64,000 nucleotides of DNA from Taxillus chinensis (taxonomy: Eukaryota > Streptophyta > Magnoliopsida > Santalales > Loranthaceae), in NCBI GenBank assembly GCA_023512835.1, contig CM042085.1, positions 8,292,062 through 8,356,061 of the forward strand. The letters are read 5' to 3'. Below are positions 1 to 10,738 of this stretch, one piece after another (positions within the stretch are counted from its first letter, which is position 1; every line of letters starts with the position of its first letter). The notes beneath the pieces were generated by a model, which saw only the letters and a list, made by a program, of their open reading frames with translations, had not been told where the DNA came from and did not search any database. A program made the translations under genes and the position numbers.

Positions 1-426
1 TATGATACTGTGATAAGCCCATCGTAAACCTATTATAATTTAATAAAAAAATTAATTTAAAAACTCTTTTAAAAAACTATAGACTTCTGTGTTTAATTAC
101 CAAATTACATGTGTTTGAATGTAAAAAACACACACACATATATATATTGATAATTGTTTCCTATTTTCTATTCAAAAAACAAGTGGTTTTTGAATCACAT
201 AAAACGAAAACAAAAAATACATGTTTTTATTTTACAAAATCGAACTCATTCTCATGCACTCATCATCGTCGAAGAGAAACTGACATCCCCGCAGCAATCA
301 ACCTCCTTTGGTAGCAACCAACCTCTCTTGGCAATGGCGGACCTCCTTCGGCAGCATCAAATCCTTCCTCGATAGGATTTGATCGTTCCCTAGCTACCAA
401 TCTTGCCTCAATCTGTACGATTTAAG
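1..426. other. AT-rich intergenic DNA, no gene recognised
   Basis: AT-rich flank with a short CA/TA simple repeat near 128-150. Small open frames here overlap in several frames and show no domain. The last five bases (422-426, TTAAG) are the left target-site duplication of the adjoining TRIM. Confidence 0.6.
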
Positions 427-603
427 TGTTAGGATCGGGCCAAATTGCAGGTCTGCCCACATGCCACAATACTGTCCGCTTTGGGCTTGTCACATCGGCC
501 CCGCACGGCTTTAAAACGCGTTGTTACATTTCTAGGCTTGCTCCATCTTATAAATCCCTTGGCCTTCCCCAAATCTTTCCATGTGGGACAACACTTCCCA
601 ACA
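427..603 (-). repeat. TRIM 3' LTR
   Basis: Left-hand LTR of the TRIM; it is the 3' LTR because the element reads on the minus strand. It matches 801-976 along its whole length with scattered substitutions. The short open frames at 429-644 and 426-698 are shadows of this LTR and not genes. Confidence 0.9.
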
Positions 604-800
604 ATCTCTCCCTTTGTCACACATCGAACCACATCATAGGACACACCTATGGATTTGAGCTGCCACCATGTGGGACCGTCATAGAATTTTCCTTATAGCT
701 ATCCCTCAATCATGAAATACCTTCTTGATTACACCATGCCGAGAAGACTTTCGATATCATGAAATACCTTTTCGGGAAACAACCAGGCTTTGATACCACT

Positions 801-976
801 TGTTAGGATTGGGTCAAGGTGCAAGCCCGCTCGCATGTCATAATATTGTCCGCTTTAGGCTCGCCACATCGGCCTGCACGACTTTAAAATGCGTTGTGAC
901 ATTTCTAGACTTGCTCCATCTTATAAACCCCTTGGCCTTCCCCAAATCTTTCCATGTGGGATAATACTTCCCAACA
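801..976 (-). repeat. TRIM 5' LTR
   Basis: Right-hand LTR, adjacent to the primer-binding site at 787-798. On the minus strand it begins TGTTGGGAAG, the usual TG start, and ends in ACA. It contains a short TATAAG-like stretch (complement of about 929-934) in the usual promoter part of such LTRs. Confidence 0.9.
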
Positions 977-981
977 TTAAG

Positions 982-2359
982 AGCATAATATAAATAAATT
1001 TTCAAACAACACAAATGTCATGGAATTAAACTTACGATTTCTTAACCACACAATACTTAGTCACTTAGTGAAATTTCATAAACTAAGTAAGCCTTAAACA
1101 ACTTTAAAGAGTCGAACGACTTAAAAGTCATAGAATACTATTGCTGCAAGCCTCTCCCCCGCTTGCAGCTCAATCCACAATCAAAAATCGTTAGGGAGAG
1201 AGAGAGTTTTTTTTTAATAAAAAAAATTATTTAATAAATCTTAACTAAAAATATTTTAATAATTATTTATTTATTTTTACATATCAAACGCGCAGAAAAA
1301 AATAAAAAAATATTTTATTTTTTATGTCAATTTTATTACTCTAAATTTCATTCACACTTATGAAACGAACTATTATATTAAAACAAATATCACTGCCCTC
1401 GGCAGCAAACACCACTCCACCGCGCCGCAACTGCTCACCGAATCTCTCTGTTTGATTTGAGAGAGAGAGAGAGAGTCTAAAGGTGTGTACATATGGACGA
1501 AAATGTCTGGACAACCACCACATTTTTTTTTTCACGTTCCACATTTGGAATGACGAAGTGATATCCGACAATGGCAAGATGTATTTGGACAAAACATTAA
1601 AGCAATTATTCCGACGATCTCCCAGAACAATCTTATCATATCCCACATTTAATTCAGCTAAAAATATTTTTTGAATATAAAATTTAAAAACATAAAATAA
1701 AATACAACACCAAACATACTTAGGTTCAGAAAAAACAAAAAAAACTCACAGGAAACATACATCAATAACATCAAATGCAAAATATAAAAAATAACTTAAA
1801 ACCGACATCTAATCCAAAACGATGCAAAAAAAAAAAAAAACACATGAGTTCCTCAAAAGCGTGCTCACGTTGTCAAAAGTCTAACATTACACTCACACAA
1901 TAAAAGCCAAATAACTAAAAAATAATTTTTAAAAATAATTACTAAACATACCGGTTTTAAAAATAAAAATATAAAATTAAATAATTTTAAATTTATCTAA
2001 ACTCACCGTCTAAAATGGATCGCCCAATTCATGCGTCCCAAACGCAGCCTCAGCACCCACTTTCCATTTTCCATTTTTTGACAAGCGAGTTACGGCCACA
2101 ATAGTGTCTACACCTTCAAGATGAGATGAGAGGTACCACCGCCCTACACATATCTAAAGGAGAGTAGGATACATGTGGAAAGATTGTCCCAATTCAATTC
2201 CCGGATATACAAAAAAAAAATCCAACTGATGTCTAGGGACGTACAACTGGGGAAAAAATTTCTGAAGTGATATTTAGTTTATTGAAATTCAAGTTGGCTA
2301 TTACAATTGCAGGGCACCCTCGGATGGGGATGCCACAATCAAGGGAGAAAACACACATC
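982..2359. other. AT-rich intergenic DNA downstream of the NEDP1 gene
   Basis: No domain-bearing open frame is seen. There are GA simple repeats near 1195-1207 and 1459-1475. Reading frames at 1341-1646 (minus) and 1483-1674 (plus) overlap antisense and match nothing I know. The part next to 2360 should hold the 3'UTR and polyadenylation site of the minus-strand protease gene; I cannot place the site. Confidence 0.5.
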
Positions 2360-3049
2360 TCAATGCTTCATCAGCCGCTCTGTAATCAACATCAGAATCT
2401 CCTTTCGCATCTCCGTGACGGCAGCCGGAGTTACTTGCTCTCTCAAATGAGGAAACCACAAAGCACCAGTACCTTCAGAACTGCTGCTTACATACCAGCT
2501 GCATATGGCTCTGGCACTGGCCACAACATATAAGCCACAATCATAACTGTTCACTTGCTGCGGTGAATGAGGGTAGTCCAAGAAGCTGTAACTGCAGGAT
2601 GTTGTGCTAGTGATGTCCATGAATTGAACAACGGCATTGTAAAGCCTTTTGGCATGCTGCCTGTTACTTCCACCATAGCTGTCGTGGTGCACAAATCCAT
2701 TGCTACTTCTCTCAAACACGAGCAAGCTCCAATGAGATCCACCTTCAGCTCGAGTCAGGTCATCATTGTCATTCACAGGAAAGAAGACTAGCTTCTTCAC
2801 CGGTAGATTGAGGGGTTCAACAAAATCTTTGATGCTCTCATTATCTTGGGAGTTTGTTATCCAGAAAGAGATTGAAGGTGGGACCAGGAGGATGTCATCA
2901 GAAGGATTATGTGAGCTTAGATAGCTGAAATAGAATTCAATGATGCGATCATTCAAAAAATATGGGCCTGATAAGATTCTTAAGTCGGATTGTCTGAGAA
3001 CAACATCATTGTAGCTGAGAACCTTTTCATCAGCACAGGATTTCTTCAT
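2360..3049 (-). CDS. NEDP1: NEDD8-specific Ulp1-type cysteine protease (NEDP1/DEN1, SENP8-like)
   Basis: Deneddylase of the Ulp1/SENP C48 peptidase family. Known members process the NEDD8/RUB precursor and remove NEDD8 from non-cullin substrates. The 229-residue product has the whole catalytic core: substrate-side motif FLNDRIIEFY (about 31-40), His106 in GSHWSLLVFE, Asp123 in HHDSYGG, Gln165 in SPQQVNSYDCG and catalytic Cys171. Size matches the plant and animal enzymes (about 210-230 residues, no N-terminal extension), which favours NEDP1 over the larger SUMO proteases. I chose Met at 3049 (MKKSCADEKVLSY), because homologues start just before this LSYxDVVLRxSD stretch. An in-frame extension upstream to 3088 runs through a likely splice acceptor, so it is probably not translated. 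The coding part is a single exon and nothing looks broken. Confidence 0.9.
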   Translation of the reverse strand: MKKSCADEKVLSYNDVVLRQSDLRILSGPYFLNDRIIEFYFSYLSSHNPSDDILLVPPSISFWITNSQDNESIKDFVEPLNLPVKKLVFFPVNDNDDLTRAEGGSHWSLLVFERSSNGFVHHDSYGGSNRQHAKRLYNAVVQFMDITSTTSCSYSFLDYPHSPQQVNSYDCGLYVVASARAICSWYVSSSSEGTGALWFPHLREQVTPAAVTEMRKEILMLITERLMKH

Positions 3050-3387
3050 ATCGACGTAGTACCAACTACCAATAAAATGCACTGTCATTTACAAAGTGGT
3101 AAAAGGTAGTTAGTAGCTCCCTTATCCTTTGGATTGGTATGTACTTACAAAGCTTAAAAATCAACGGAGAGAAATTCCCAAAGTTTAAAAGCAGACAGTT
3201 GTCATAACTGTTGTATTTCTTAGTCGTTTGTATTTAAGAACTAAATAACCGTCACAAAGTCACAATACAACCAGAATCCAAGCCACCCAAACCAAAGCCG
3301 CGACAGAGCTAATCACGAGTTTTACACCCATTTTTCCATTTCATACTTCTTGCAACCATATCACCTCGCATTAAAGAAGAGAGAAGC

Positions 3388-3568
3388 CAATGATATTTCT
3401 CGCTAGACCATCAAAGAGCGTGTTGAAATGGATGAAAGCCTCTGATATATCCAACCAGATCATCATAGAGCACATTGAAATGGACCTAAGCCTATGATAT
3501 TTCTTAGTAGATCATCCACATACACAACAATTGAAATGGACGAAAGCCTATGATATTTCTTACTAGAT
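3388..3568. repeat. Imperfect tandem repeat, about 52-56 bp x 3.5
   Basis: Units share the phrase 'TGATATTTCT..TAGA.CATC' followed by 'TTGAAATGGA..AAGCCT'. Units begin near 3388, 3440, 3492 and 3548. The array sits inside the predicted 5'UTR intron of the protease gene and has no coding signal. Confidence 0.75.
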
Positions 3569-3939
3569 GAACTTAGAACATAAAGGAATTGCACTCAAAC
3601 AAAGCATAGTCGGAATTCTACTTCAAAAAATGAATCCACACCCAAACATCATTGAAACTTTTTACCATGTCATGGTCAGCAACCAAAAAAAAAAAAGAGG
3701 AACTGGGATCCAAAGAACCACAATCTCTTGTCAAATCTGGAGAGTATGGATACTTCTAGCGACAGACAACTAGCTTTAACGCTGGTAATATATCTAAAAT
3801 TTTACAAATAGCCTAGAGAGAAAATAACATTGTACCCAACATTGTTACTCAACCAACTAATATGGGAAATTTACAACTTGAAATAACCAAGAATGATCGC
3901 GCCAATGAAACGTTGAGAACTGAGATTACCAATTTATCG

Positions 3940-4097
3940 AAAATTAAACATGTATAACACAACACCTCAAGGTTAAAGGTCCATTGAAATACTGGAAAAC
4001 AATAAAAAGTAAATACTGAAAATTAAGCATGTATAACACGACACCTAAAGGCTAAAAGTCCATTGAAATACTGGAAAACAATCGTGAAAATAAATAC
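3940..4097. repeat. Tandem duplication, 79 bp x 2
   Basis: The stretch with CATGTATAACAC and CCATTGAAATACTGGAAAAC occurs twice with a period of 79 bp and a few substitutions. It also lies in the predicted NEDP1 5'UTR intron. Confidence 0.8.
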
Positions 4098-4390
4098 ACT
4101 GCTTGGTTGAATAGGACCCAAAAATACCCATCTCTACAAACAAATAAAAATCACAAACGTGATTGAATTTCCTCAGTATGGCCCTTAAACAACGCGGACT
4201 GGTTAAATTCAAAGAAGAAAAACACAACTCTCCTCGGAGAAGAGAACAGAAAGTGAGCGTACCCCCTAATAATCGAATCGAATCGCTGTGGAGCTCGGGA
4301 TGCTGATGATTCTCGGTCCACCGGTGCGGGCGAGGGAGGTGGATGCGGCGAGTGAGCGGGGCCACTGGGGCTTCGAAATGGGACGAGAAA

Positions 4391-4812
4391 TAATTGTCAG
4401 GTCAGGTCGGGTCGGGTCGTGCTGCTGAAACAGGGCTTCTTAATTCTTATGCTTGTTAGGAAGGCACACGCCCGTGGGCGCAGTGCTGAATGGGCCTGCC
4501 CTCGTGCTGATATGGCCCATGCGACCTCCATCCAAGTTAGAGCCCGGAGATGGGGCGGCGGAGGCGAGTCAAGTGCCTTGATTTTGTTTGGACATGGAGC
4601 GGGGGAAGCGTGCGTGTAGAGTCTACTCTCTTAAAATGGGCCTGCATAGCTTGCATAGGCCCATTCCACAATCTCCATGCCTCTATCTTTGAGATTGACA
4701 TCACCATAAGAGTTCAAATCTTTTGCCGCAGAAAATTCATGCATAGTCGTGCAGTATACAAAAGCATTGCAAAACTACATAGTTTTGTAATTTTTTAAAA
4801 AATATTTCAAAA
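4391..4812. other. Intergenic region upstream of NEDP1, probable promoter side
   Basis: GC-richer than its surroundings, as expected next to a transcription start. It contains a short run of GGTCR pentamers (about 4398-4420). Open frames on the plus strand (4419-4619, 4550-4798) show no domain. No TATA box could be assigned with confidence. Confidence 0.35.
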
Positions 4813-4853
4813 CCCCCCCCCCCATCCATCCTCCATTTTTTTTTTTTTCTTTC

Positions 4854-4889
<36 letters not shown>

Positions 4890-4902
4890 ATTTTTTTTTT
4901 TT

Positions 4903-4958
<56 letters not shown>

Positions 4959-5006
4959 ATTCCCCCCCCCCCACCCCCCCCCCTTTCCCCTCCCCCCCCC
5001 CCCCCC
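4813..5006. repeat. Extreme homopolymer tract of C with short T runs
   Basis: About 190 bases made almost only of C runs (up to about 39), separated by T runs and a few A. The minus-strand poly-glycine open frames here (4737-5097) are artefacts of poly-G. The stretch may be a true low-complexity repeat or a sequencing or assembly fault. Confidence 0.9.
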
Positions 5007-6211
5007 AATATAAGAATAGCATAATTTTAGTGTATTGCATATCAAAACAGTATTGTTTTGATACATTGTATCCTATATTTACCGTAGAATATCCCAATTC
5101 TCTGGATAGAATTTAAGAACAAATAAATGGGTCGTCTTTAAAAATAATTGGCAAACAGTATAATGGGAATAATATCAACCGAGTGATATATCTTTTCATA
5201 TCTTTTCACTTGATTAATATGAGTCAAATCTGTTCTAATAGGCTCCAAAGTTGGTTCCAGCATCATATACCCCTATTGATTAACGAACGGTTTTATTTTG
5301 TGATTTACATGATCTATATCTAAATTGCATGTTTTTTATAATATTATATCTCATTTAAACTGCTCCTGTAAGGTTTTGAATCCCTTACCTATTATGACTC
5401 CAGCTTCGTCAAATCTTATCTCATACTAGTCGAACTAGCTAATAGGGCAAATTGCATGATTTTAAAATGATGAAACTAATCATTAAAAAAAATCAAACAT
5501 TACCTTAGAAAAAATAGTTAAAACCTAGCAAGATACGAAACAACGAGATGCATGTCAATAAAACTTAAAATAAAAGTGTAAAGCAAAAAGGAACAAAGAA
5601 TTTTATGGGAGCCAAAAGGTATGTTGCACTTATAATTGGGGAGGTGGCTCTAGCATCACACATACAATAGGAATATTAAAAATTATCCCAGTATGTTTTA
5701 TCAATTTTCTATTTCTTTTTATGTATTTTTTACAAAGAAGAATAATAGCTGCAAACTCTATGCCTTAACCATAATTAAGGTGAAAAGGGAATGTGTGTGT
5801 GTGTATATCCCTAATATTTTAAATTTTTATTTAATTATAATAACCATCAAATATTCATTTATTTAAAATCAGTCCTTTAATTACATGTAGCTCATTAATT
5901 GTGTATATTTCTTTTAATTGCCTAGACCACTTTAGAACTATTTGAACACAAAAAAACTAATTTAACAATAACTTATTTTTATGCGCTATCATACAAGTTA
6001 TATTTTACTTGAGTAAATAAAAAATCATGTATTTTTAATGATTTTGACGTGTTCTTGTCCTACTAATCACTCTAACGTAAGTAATTTAATTCCTACTTGT
6101 TGACCCATAACAAGGTTCATCATGAGAGATTCTTACATAGTTTTGACTTTTACCTTTTATAGTTGTCTTTGACACTAATCTATACAAAATTAATAGCCAT
6201 GAATAAAATAA
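5007..6211. other. AT-rich intergenic DNA, nothing recognised
   Basis: No open frame above background, no terminal repeats noticed, and only short simple repeats such as GT near 5793-5802. Confidence 0.5.
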
Positions 6212-6654
6212 TTAAGGGATTGCTTGGTACTTATTTTAATTTTTGTGTTTTGATTTTATGATTTTAATCTTTATTAAAATTGGAATTTGAATCATGAATT
6301 TTGAAAACAAAAAAAAAAAAACTGGTTAAATAGGCAAGAGAAAATGTGTTTCAAAAAAAGTATATTTATTAAAACCTTATTTCACAACAATTGATAAAAA
6401 AAATAGAATATGATAGGCTTGGATAATAAAGTAGAGGAAAGCAAAGATTTTTTTGAAAACAATAAATTGGGTCCCACATAAAAATAAAATTGAATTTTAA
6501 AATATAAGACAATCATATTTTAAAATAGTTAAAACTTGTTTTCAAAAATAGCTACTTTGATCATAAAACATGTGTACCAAACACATTTTGTTACCCGGAT
6601 TATATTTTTCAAACCATAATTATATTTTGGAACTATTTAACCAAATAGGCCTTA
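6212..6654. mobile_element. Possible PIF/Harbinger-like MITE
   Basis: The left end (AGGGATTGCTTGGTA from 6215) and the reverse complement of the right end (AGGCCTATTTGGTTAAATAG to about 6652) are similar at AGG and TTGGT. Both ends abut TTA/TAA. The interior is AT-rich with no coding capacity. Ends and target duplication are imperfect, so the class is tentative. Confidence 0.4.
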
Positions 6655-7660
6655 AGTATACATCTCATTTATGATATTAATGATTGTTGATGATTATACC
6701 ACTTATGGCCTTTGCATGTTTGGATCACTTGTATGATGATTATGGAAGTTGTGGTGGGATGAAGCATGACTCTAGTGATGGATGATTGACATTTCTTTAT
6801 GCCAAAGGAGGCACTTATGGCCTAAATGATAGAGGATGGTTGTAATTGTTGTGGTGATATGGTAGGGTGGCAAAATGCCCATAATAATGGATAATTAAAA
6901 AGCATGATGATGTTTTATGAATTTGATTAATTTGATTATGTTGATGCTTGAACTAATCTCATGAAACATGACATAATAGGACATGGTGATATGATGTGAC
7001 ATGATGAAAAAAGAAATAACATGATATAGTTGCTTTAATACAGTAGGATATGACATGATATGACATGTTCATGTTGTTTGTTATGATCACTTTACTTGTT
7101 GAGCTGTGAATGGTGCGTGGGATAACATCCCTTGCTGATGTTTGTTTATTACATATATTTAAAGATGTGTTTTGTTAAACTATTGATGGGTTAGTAGTTT
7201 AAAGCACTATACTAACACAAATATACACATGACATGTAGGATTCTAGTTCTTAATTGGAATGTAGGAGTGGTGTGAAGTTGTAGGCCACTTACTGAATAT
7301 TCATGCTCATCCCTATATTGTTAACATATTTTTCAGGTACCGACAAAGATTACCCAGAGTTTACCCTAAAATCTGAATACTAGTTATTCCTTATTTAATG
7401 TAATGATTTTATTTTATATTTTATAGTGACACGTGACAATTTAAATTGGTTTATCTATTCTTCAAATAAGTATGTGAAAGTTATACTTGATGGATAACAT
7501 ATTAATATTAAACAGCATTAATTTCCATTAGTATCATATCATTTGAGAATGTATAGATATATCCCTGTTGTGTAATCTACAAGTGATAAGTTTGTTTTGA
7601 GATATCACTCATTGTGTATTTTCGTTTAGATGGTAGTCACTAATTATTTGACTTTTCAAG
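6655..7660. other. AT-rich intergenic DNA, possible retroelement leader remnant
   Basis: Rich in ATGATG/TGATGA words and without long open frames. The texture resembles that at 63.2-63.7 kb and could be untranslated DNA of an old LTR element, but I found no LTR, primer-binding site or domain to prove it. Confidence 0.3.
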
Positions 7661-7668
7661 TGTGGGCA

Positions 7669-8083
7669 TAGGGGTGTAAAATAGGGTAGGCCGGCAACGA
7701 AGCGGGCCTAAATAGGCCAGCCCGTTTAGGTTTTCGTTTTAAACGGACTAGATAGAGTTTGGTCCGGCTCGGCCTGCAGAGATTAGTAGGGGCCCGCAAA
7801 TTTTGTTTTATTTGTTTTATAAATATTTATATATGAAATCTAATTACTCAATTAAAATTATATAATATAATATACGCATTAAAATTTAAAGCATTTAGGA
7901 ATAAAAAATAAAATAAAATTAAAATTAAAAAGCCTGTGGGCCAACCCGCATAGGCCGAGACTAAACAAATCACCCTGTTTAAGCCCGTGTTTTAAATGGA
8001 TCGAGCCCTGATTGGCCGGGCCTGCTCCAAGCCTGCAAGCATGTGGGCCAGGCCCACAGGCTTGAGTTCATTCTACACCGCTA
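7669..8083. mobile_element. hAT-like non-autonomous DNA transposon
   Basis: The left end TAGGGGTGTAAAATA and the reverse complement of the right end TAGCGGTGTAGAAT form short terminal inverted repeats. They are flanked by an 8-bp near-duplication, TGTGGGCA (7661-7668) and TGTGAGCA (8084-8091), the target size of hAT elements. Subterminal parts are GC-rich (GGCCGG, GGGCC, CCCGTTT words) around an AT-rich core, common in plant hAT MITEs. No transposase is encoded. Confidence 0.75.
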
Positions 8084-8112
8084 TGTGAGCATAAAAGGTC
8101 ACTTATCTGGTT

Positions 8113-9006
8113 CTATTATTATGAAATTTGCGGACAATGCAACTCCTAAGCCTTTTAAAGGAAATCTAATCACCTCTCTCTCTTTTTAGATCCTGCTTAT
8201 GACCTGACAATGAAGTTATCATTGACATTTCCTCTCTTGGGCATAGCATAGAGAAAATTCTATTTGTTACATTAATGTAATTATTTTGTACAATTTTTCT
8301 TACACCACATTCATGATTGTGTATCAACTATTATTTTGCGGTAGTCATATCATAAATCAAACGAAGCAATTGAATAGGTTCTTGTATATTTAGACGTGAT
8401 TCAAGCATAAAATGATTTAATATTAATGTTTATAATAATATTTTATATATTAAATCTTCAAAACATTTTAATAATTATTTTATATTTACTATTGAAATTA
8501 TTGTATAAATAAAAATAGAATCTAAATATGTTTTTTATTTAATCTAAATATGTTTTCTAATATTATGAAATTTGTGAACAATGCAACTCCTAAGTTTTTT
8601 AAAGGAAATCTATTCACCTCCCTCTCTTTCTAGATCTTGCTTATGACCTAACAATGAAGTTCTATTACAATTTATACTCATTTATCATTGACATTTCCTC
8701 TATTGGGCATAGCATAGAGAAAATTCTATTTGTTACATTCATGGAATTATTTTGTACAATTTTTCTTACACCACATTCATGATTATGTATCAACTATTAT
8801 TTTGTGGTAGTCACATCATAAATTAAACGAAGCAATTGAATAGGTTCTTGTATATTTAGACATGATTCAAGCATAAAATGATTTAATATTAATGTTTATA
8901 ACAATATTTTATATATTAAATCTTCAAAACATTTTAATAATTATTTTATATTTACTATTGAAATTATTGTATAAATAAAAATAGAATCTAAATATGTTTT
9001 TTATTT
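8113..9006. repeat. Tandem duplication, about 444 bp x 2
   Basis: Two long copies (about 8113-8556 and 8557-9006) run in parallel from ATGAAATTTG.GGACAATGCAACTCC to AATCTAAATATGTTTTTTATTT, with few substitutions. The second copy carries a small extra piece (TCTATTACAATTTATACTCA near 8661). Neither has a long open frame. Confidence 0.9.
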
Positions 9007-10384
9007 AAACTAATAACACGATAATTATATTAAAATTTAAGTTTTATATATATAATAGTTATTATTATTATTATTATTAAGAGAGAGATGGATGGTGGGT
9101 GAACTATAAAACAAAGGAATACACAAATAAAACCAAATTTGTGTGATTTCATTAAATTATAAATATTCCAGCATATTTGGTGGCATTTCCGCCATTTTTT
9201 ATAAAAACTGTCGGTGGTGTTTATTAACACATTTAATTATTTATAAAAAAATAAATATTTGTTGAACGCCACCGATATAACTAACCCATTCGCTGCAACG
9301 CCTTCACAGTCCACTACCTATCTCCACTTCCAGCAACCCCAAAGCAAAAAAATAGATCAACCCCACTTCCGGCGACCAACCCGTTTAGATCCGGCGACCA
9401 ACCCGTTTAGATCCGGCAACCAACCTTCTTCGTCTCCTCCATCCCCTCCTCCTCCACCGTTCACAACCAACCTTCACGTTCGCATCAGACCCTACACTCT
9501 GCAGCCATCGATCGAGGACCCCTGCTCGACACTCGACCACCTACCTACGGGCCGGAGATCATTCTCGCCTCCAGAGGGAGATCTAAGGTACTTGATCTGA
9601 CTTCTCTACAAATTTGACTTTCTTTTTAAATAGATTCAATGTGGAAGTGATATGACAAAATTAAAGTGGAGAAAGTTACTAAATTGGGGATGCTAAGAAA
9701 AAACAAACTTGGGGTAGAATAAAGAGTGGAGGATTTGCAGTGGTGGGTGTTGTTTCTTTATTATTGTATTTCAACCAAGTAAGTAATTGCGGGCATTTAA
9801 ATTGGACATCACACCGCTAAATTGAAATTTAGAACAGTGGTTTAAGATGTTAATTTACGCGCCTAAAATATGTAACCAATCAACAACCCTAGTGTTTATA
9901 TTTGATATTTCGTGAAAAAAAAAAGTCGTATAAATGGGCTAGAAAAAGCCAAACCGCAACGACTCTTCTCAAACAATATCTTCAATACGAGGGAAAAAGT
10001 GAAAGTCATATAACGAGGTTTATGTTGATGGAAATTAAGCTGGCCGGTTGTTAGAAGGCGTCTAGGATTATAGAATTATCTTAGGATGTAGTTTAAAATG
10101 TATATGTGATCACCATTGATATCGTCTGTTGGGTTGCGTTCTATTGGTACCCGAATGGATCAGGAAACAACATAGTTTTATAAGGTTCAACAAACGTAGA
10201 TGCTACAACAATGAGTGCAATTAAATTCAATGAAATATACCAAACTTGCATGATACAGCCTATGATTTCTCAATATTATGATTGGTGTTTTCTAATTTAA
10301 CATCAATTCTGTCGTTCTTGATTGGGATATTAGGCTGATAAAAAATGGTAGGTGGGACAAAAAACTAAAATTCCTGAATTAACA
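9007..10384. other. Intergenic DNA with a CT-rich, exon-like patch
   Basis: Mostly AT-rich. From about 9259 to 9600 it becomes pyrimidine-rich, with an open frame of 113 codons high in Pro and Ser, a 22-bp tandem repeat (GGCGACCAACCCGTTTAGATCC, 9371-9420) and a GT donor-like end (AAG|GTACTTG). I recognise no protein family and suspect composition rather than coding. The rest shows nothing I can name. Confidence 0.4.
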
Positions 10385-10738
10385 TCGATGTTCATATTGA
10401 ACATTGCTCATGCAAATTAAGTGTAGTTTTCTTTACTTTCCGAGTAAGTGTTTGAAATGTCATGCAAATTTGTGTTTTCATTTAGATTAAGCAATAGCTT
10501 ATTGAGTTGTTCTTTATTGGGCTTTATTTGGGATAAAGACTTTTAAAAACTTTTTATTGAATTCCTGAATGAGATGTCTAGTTTTATAAATAAAGATTTT
10601 GGAGTTAGTGTTTTGATTAAATATAAAAGATTGTAGAATGCCTTGTTAAATGAGTTTTTTTTTAAAAAAATTATCATCATATTATGTCATCTTTTCTAAG
10701 TAATTAAAAGCCTTGGAGGTTCATTCAAGTCTTTTAAA

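Larger units (their letters stand above)
427..976 (-). mobile_element. TRIM: small non-autonomous LTR retrotransposon, structurally complete
   Basis: Two near-identical direct repeats of about 176 bp (427-603 and 801-976) enclose only 197 bp. Read on the minus strand each LTR starts TGTTGGGAAGT and ends CCTAACA. Directly inside the 5' LTR (right-hand copy) lies TGGTATCAAAGC (complement of 787-798), a primer-binding site for initiator methionine tRNA. Directly before the 3' LTR is a purine tract AAAGGGAGAGA (complement of about 605-616). The element is flanked by an identical 5-bp duplication TTAAG (422-426 and 977-981), the hallmark of integrase-mediated insertion. There is no coding capacity, as is usual for terminal-repeat retrotransposons in miniature, so it must have been mobilised in trans. 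The two LTRs differ at scattered sites, so the insertion is not very recent. Confidence 0.92.
3050..4390 (-). other. NEDP1: Probable 5'UTR exon and 5'UTR intron of the NEDP1 gene
   Basis: Inferred from splice signals. On the minus strand a GC-rich leader (about 4263-4390, upper limit unknown) ends at a GT donor (GG|GTACGC, GT at 4262-4261). An acceptor TGACAG (AG at 3083-3082) lies 32 bases before the start codon. The predicted intron, 3082-4262, is AT-rich and holds two sets of tandem repeats. The open frame at 4045-4365 crosses the donor and is not a gene. Confidence 0.5.

Noticed and set aside
3050..3088. Upstream start for NEDP1 adding 13 residues
   Set aside because: The extension crosses a likely splice acceptor and is absent from the family; Met at 3049 matches the usual length.
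3388..3568. Possible CRISPR-like array
   Set aside because: The repeats are imperfect, there are no unique spacers of constant size, and the genome is a plant's.
4737..5097. Three overlapping poly-glycine open frames on the minus strand
   Set aside because: They are translations of the C homopolymer island and have no start context, domain or codon variety.
9259..9600. 113-codon Pro/Ser-rich open frame
   Set aside because: Its composition follows a pyrimidine-rich patch and a 22-bp repeat; no domain and no second copy supports coding.
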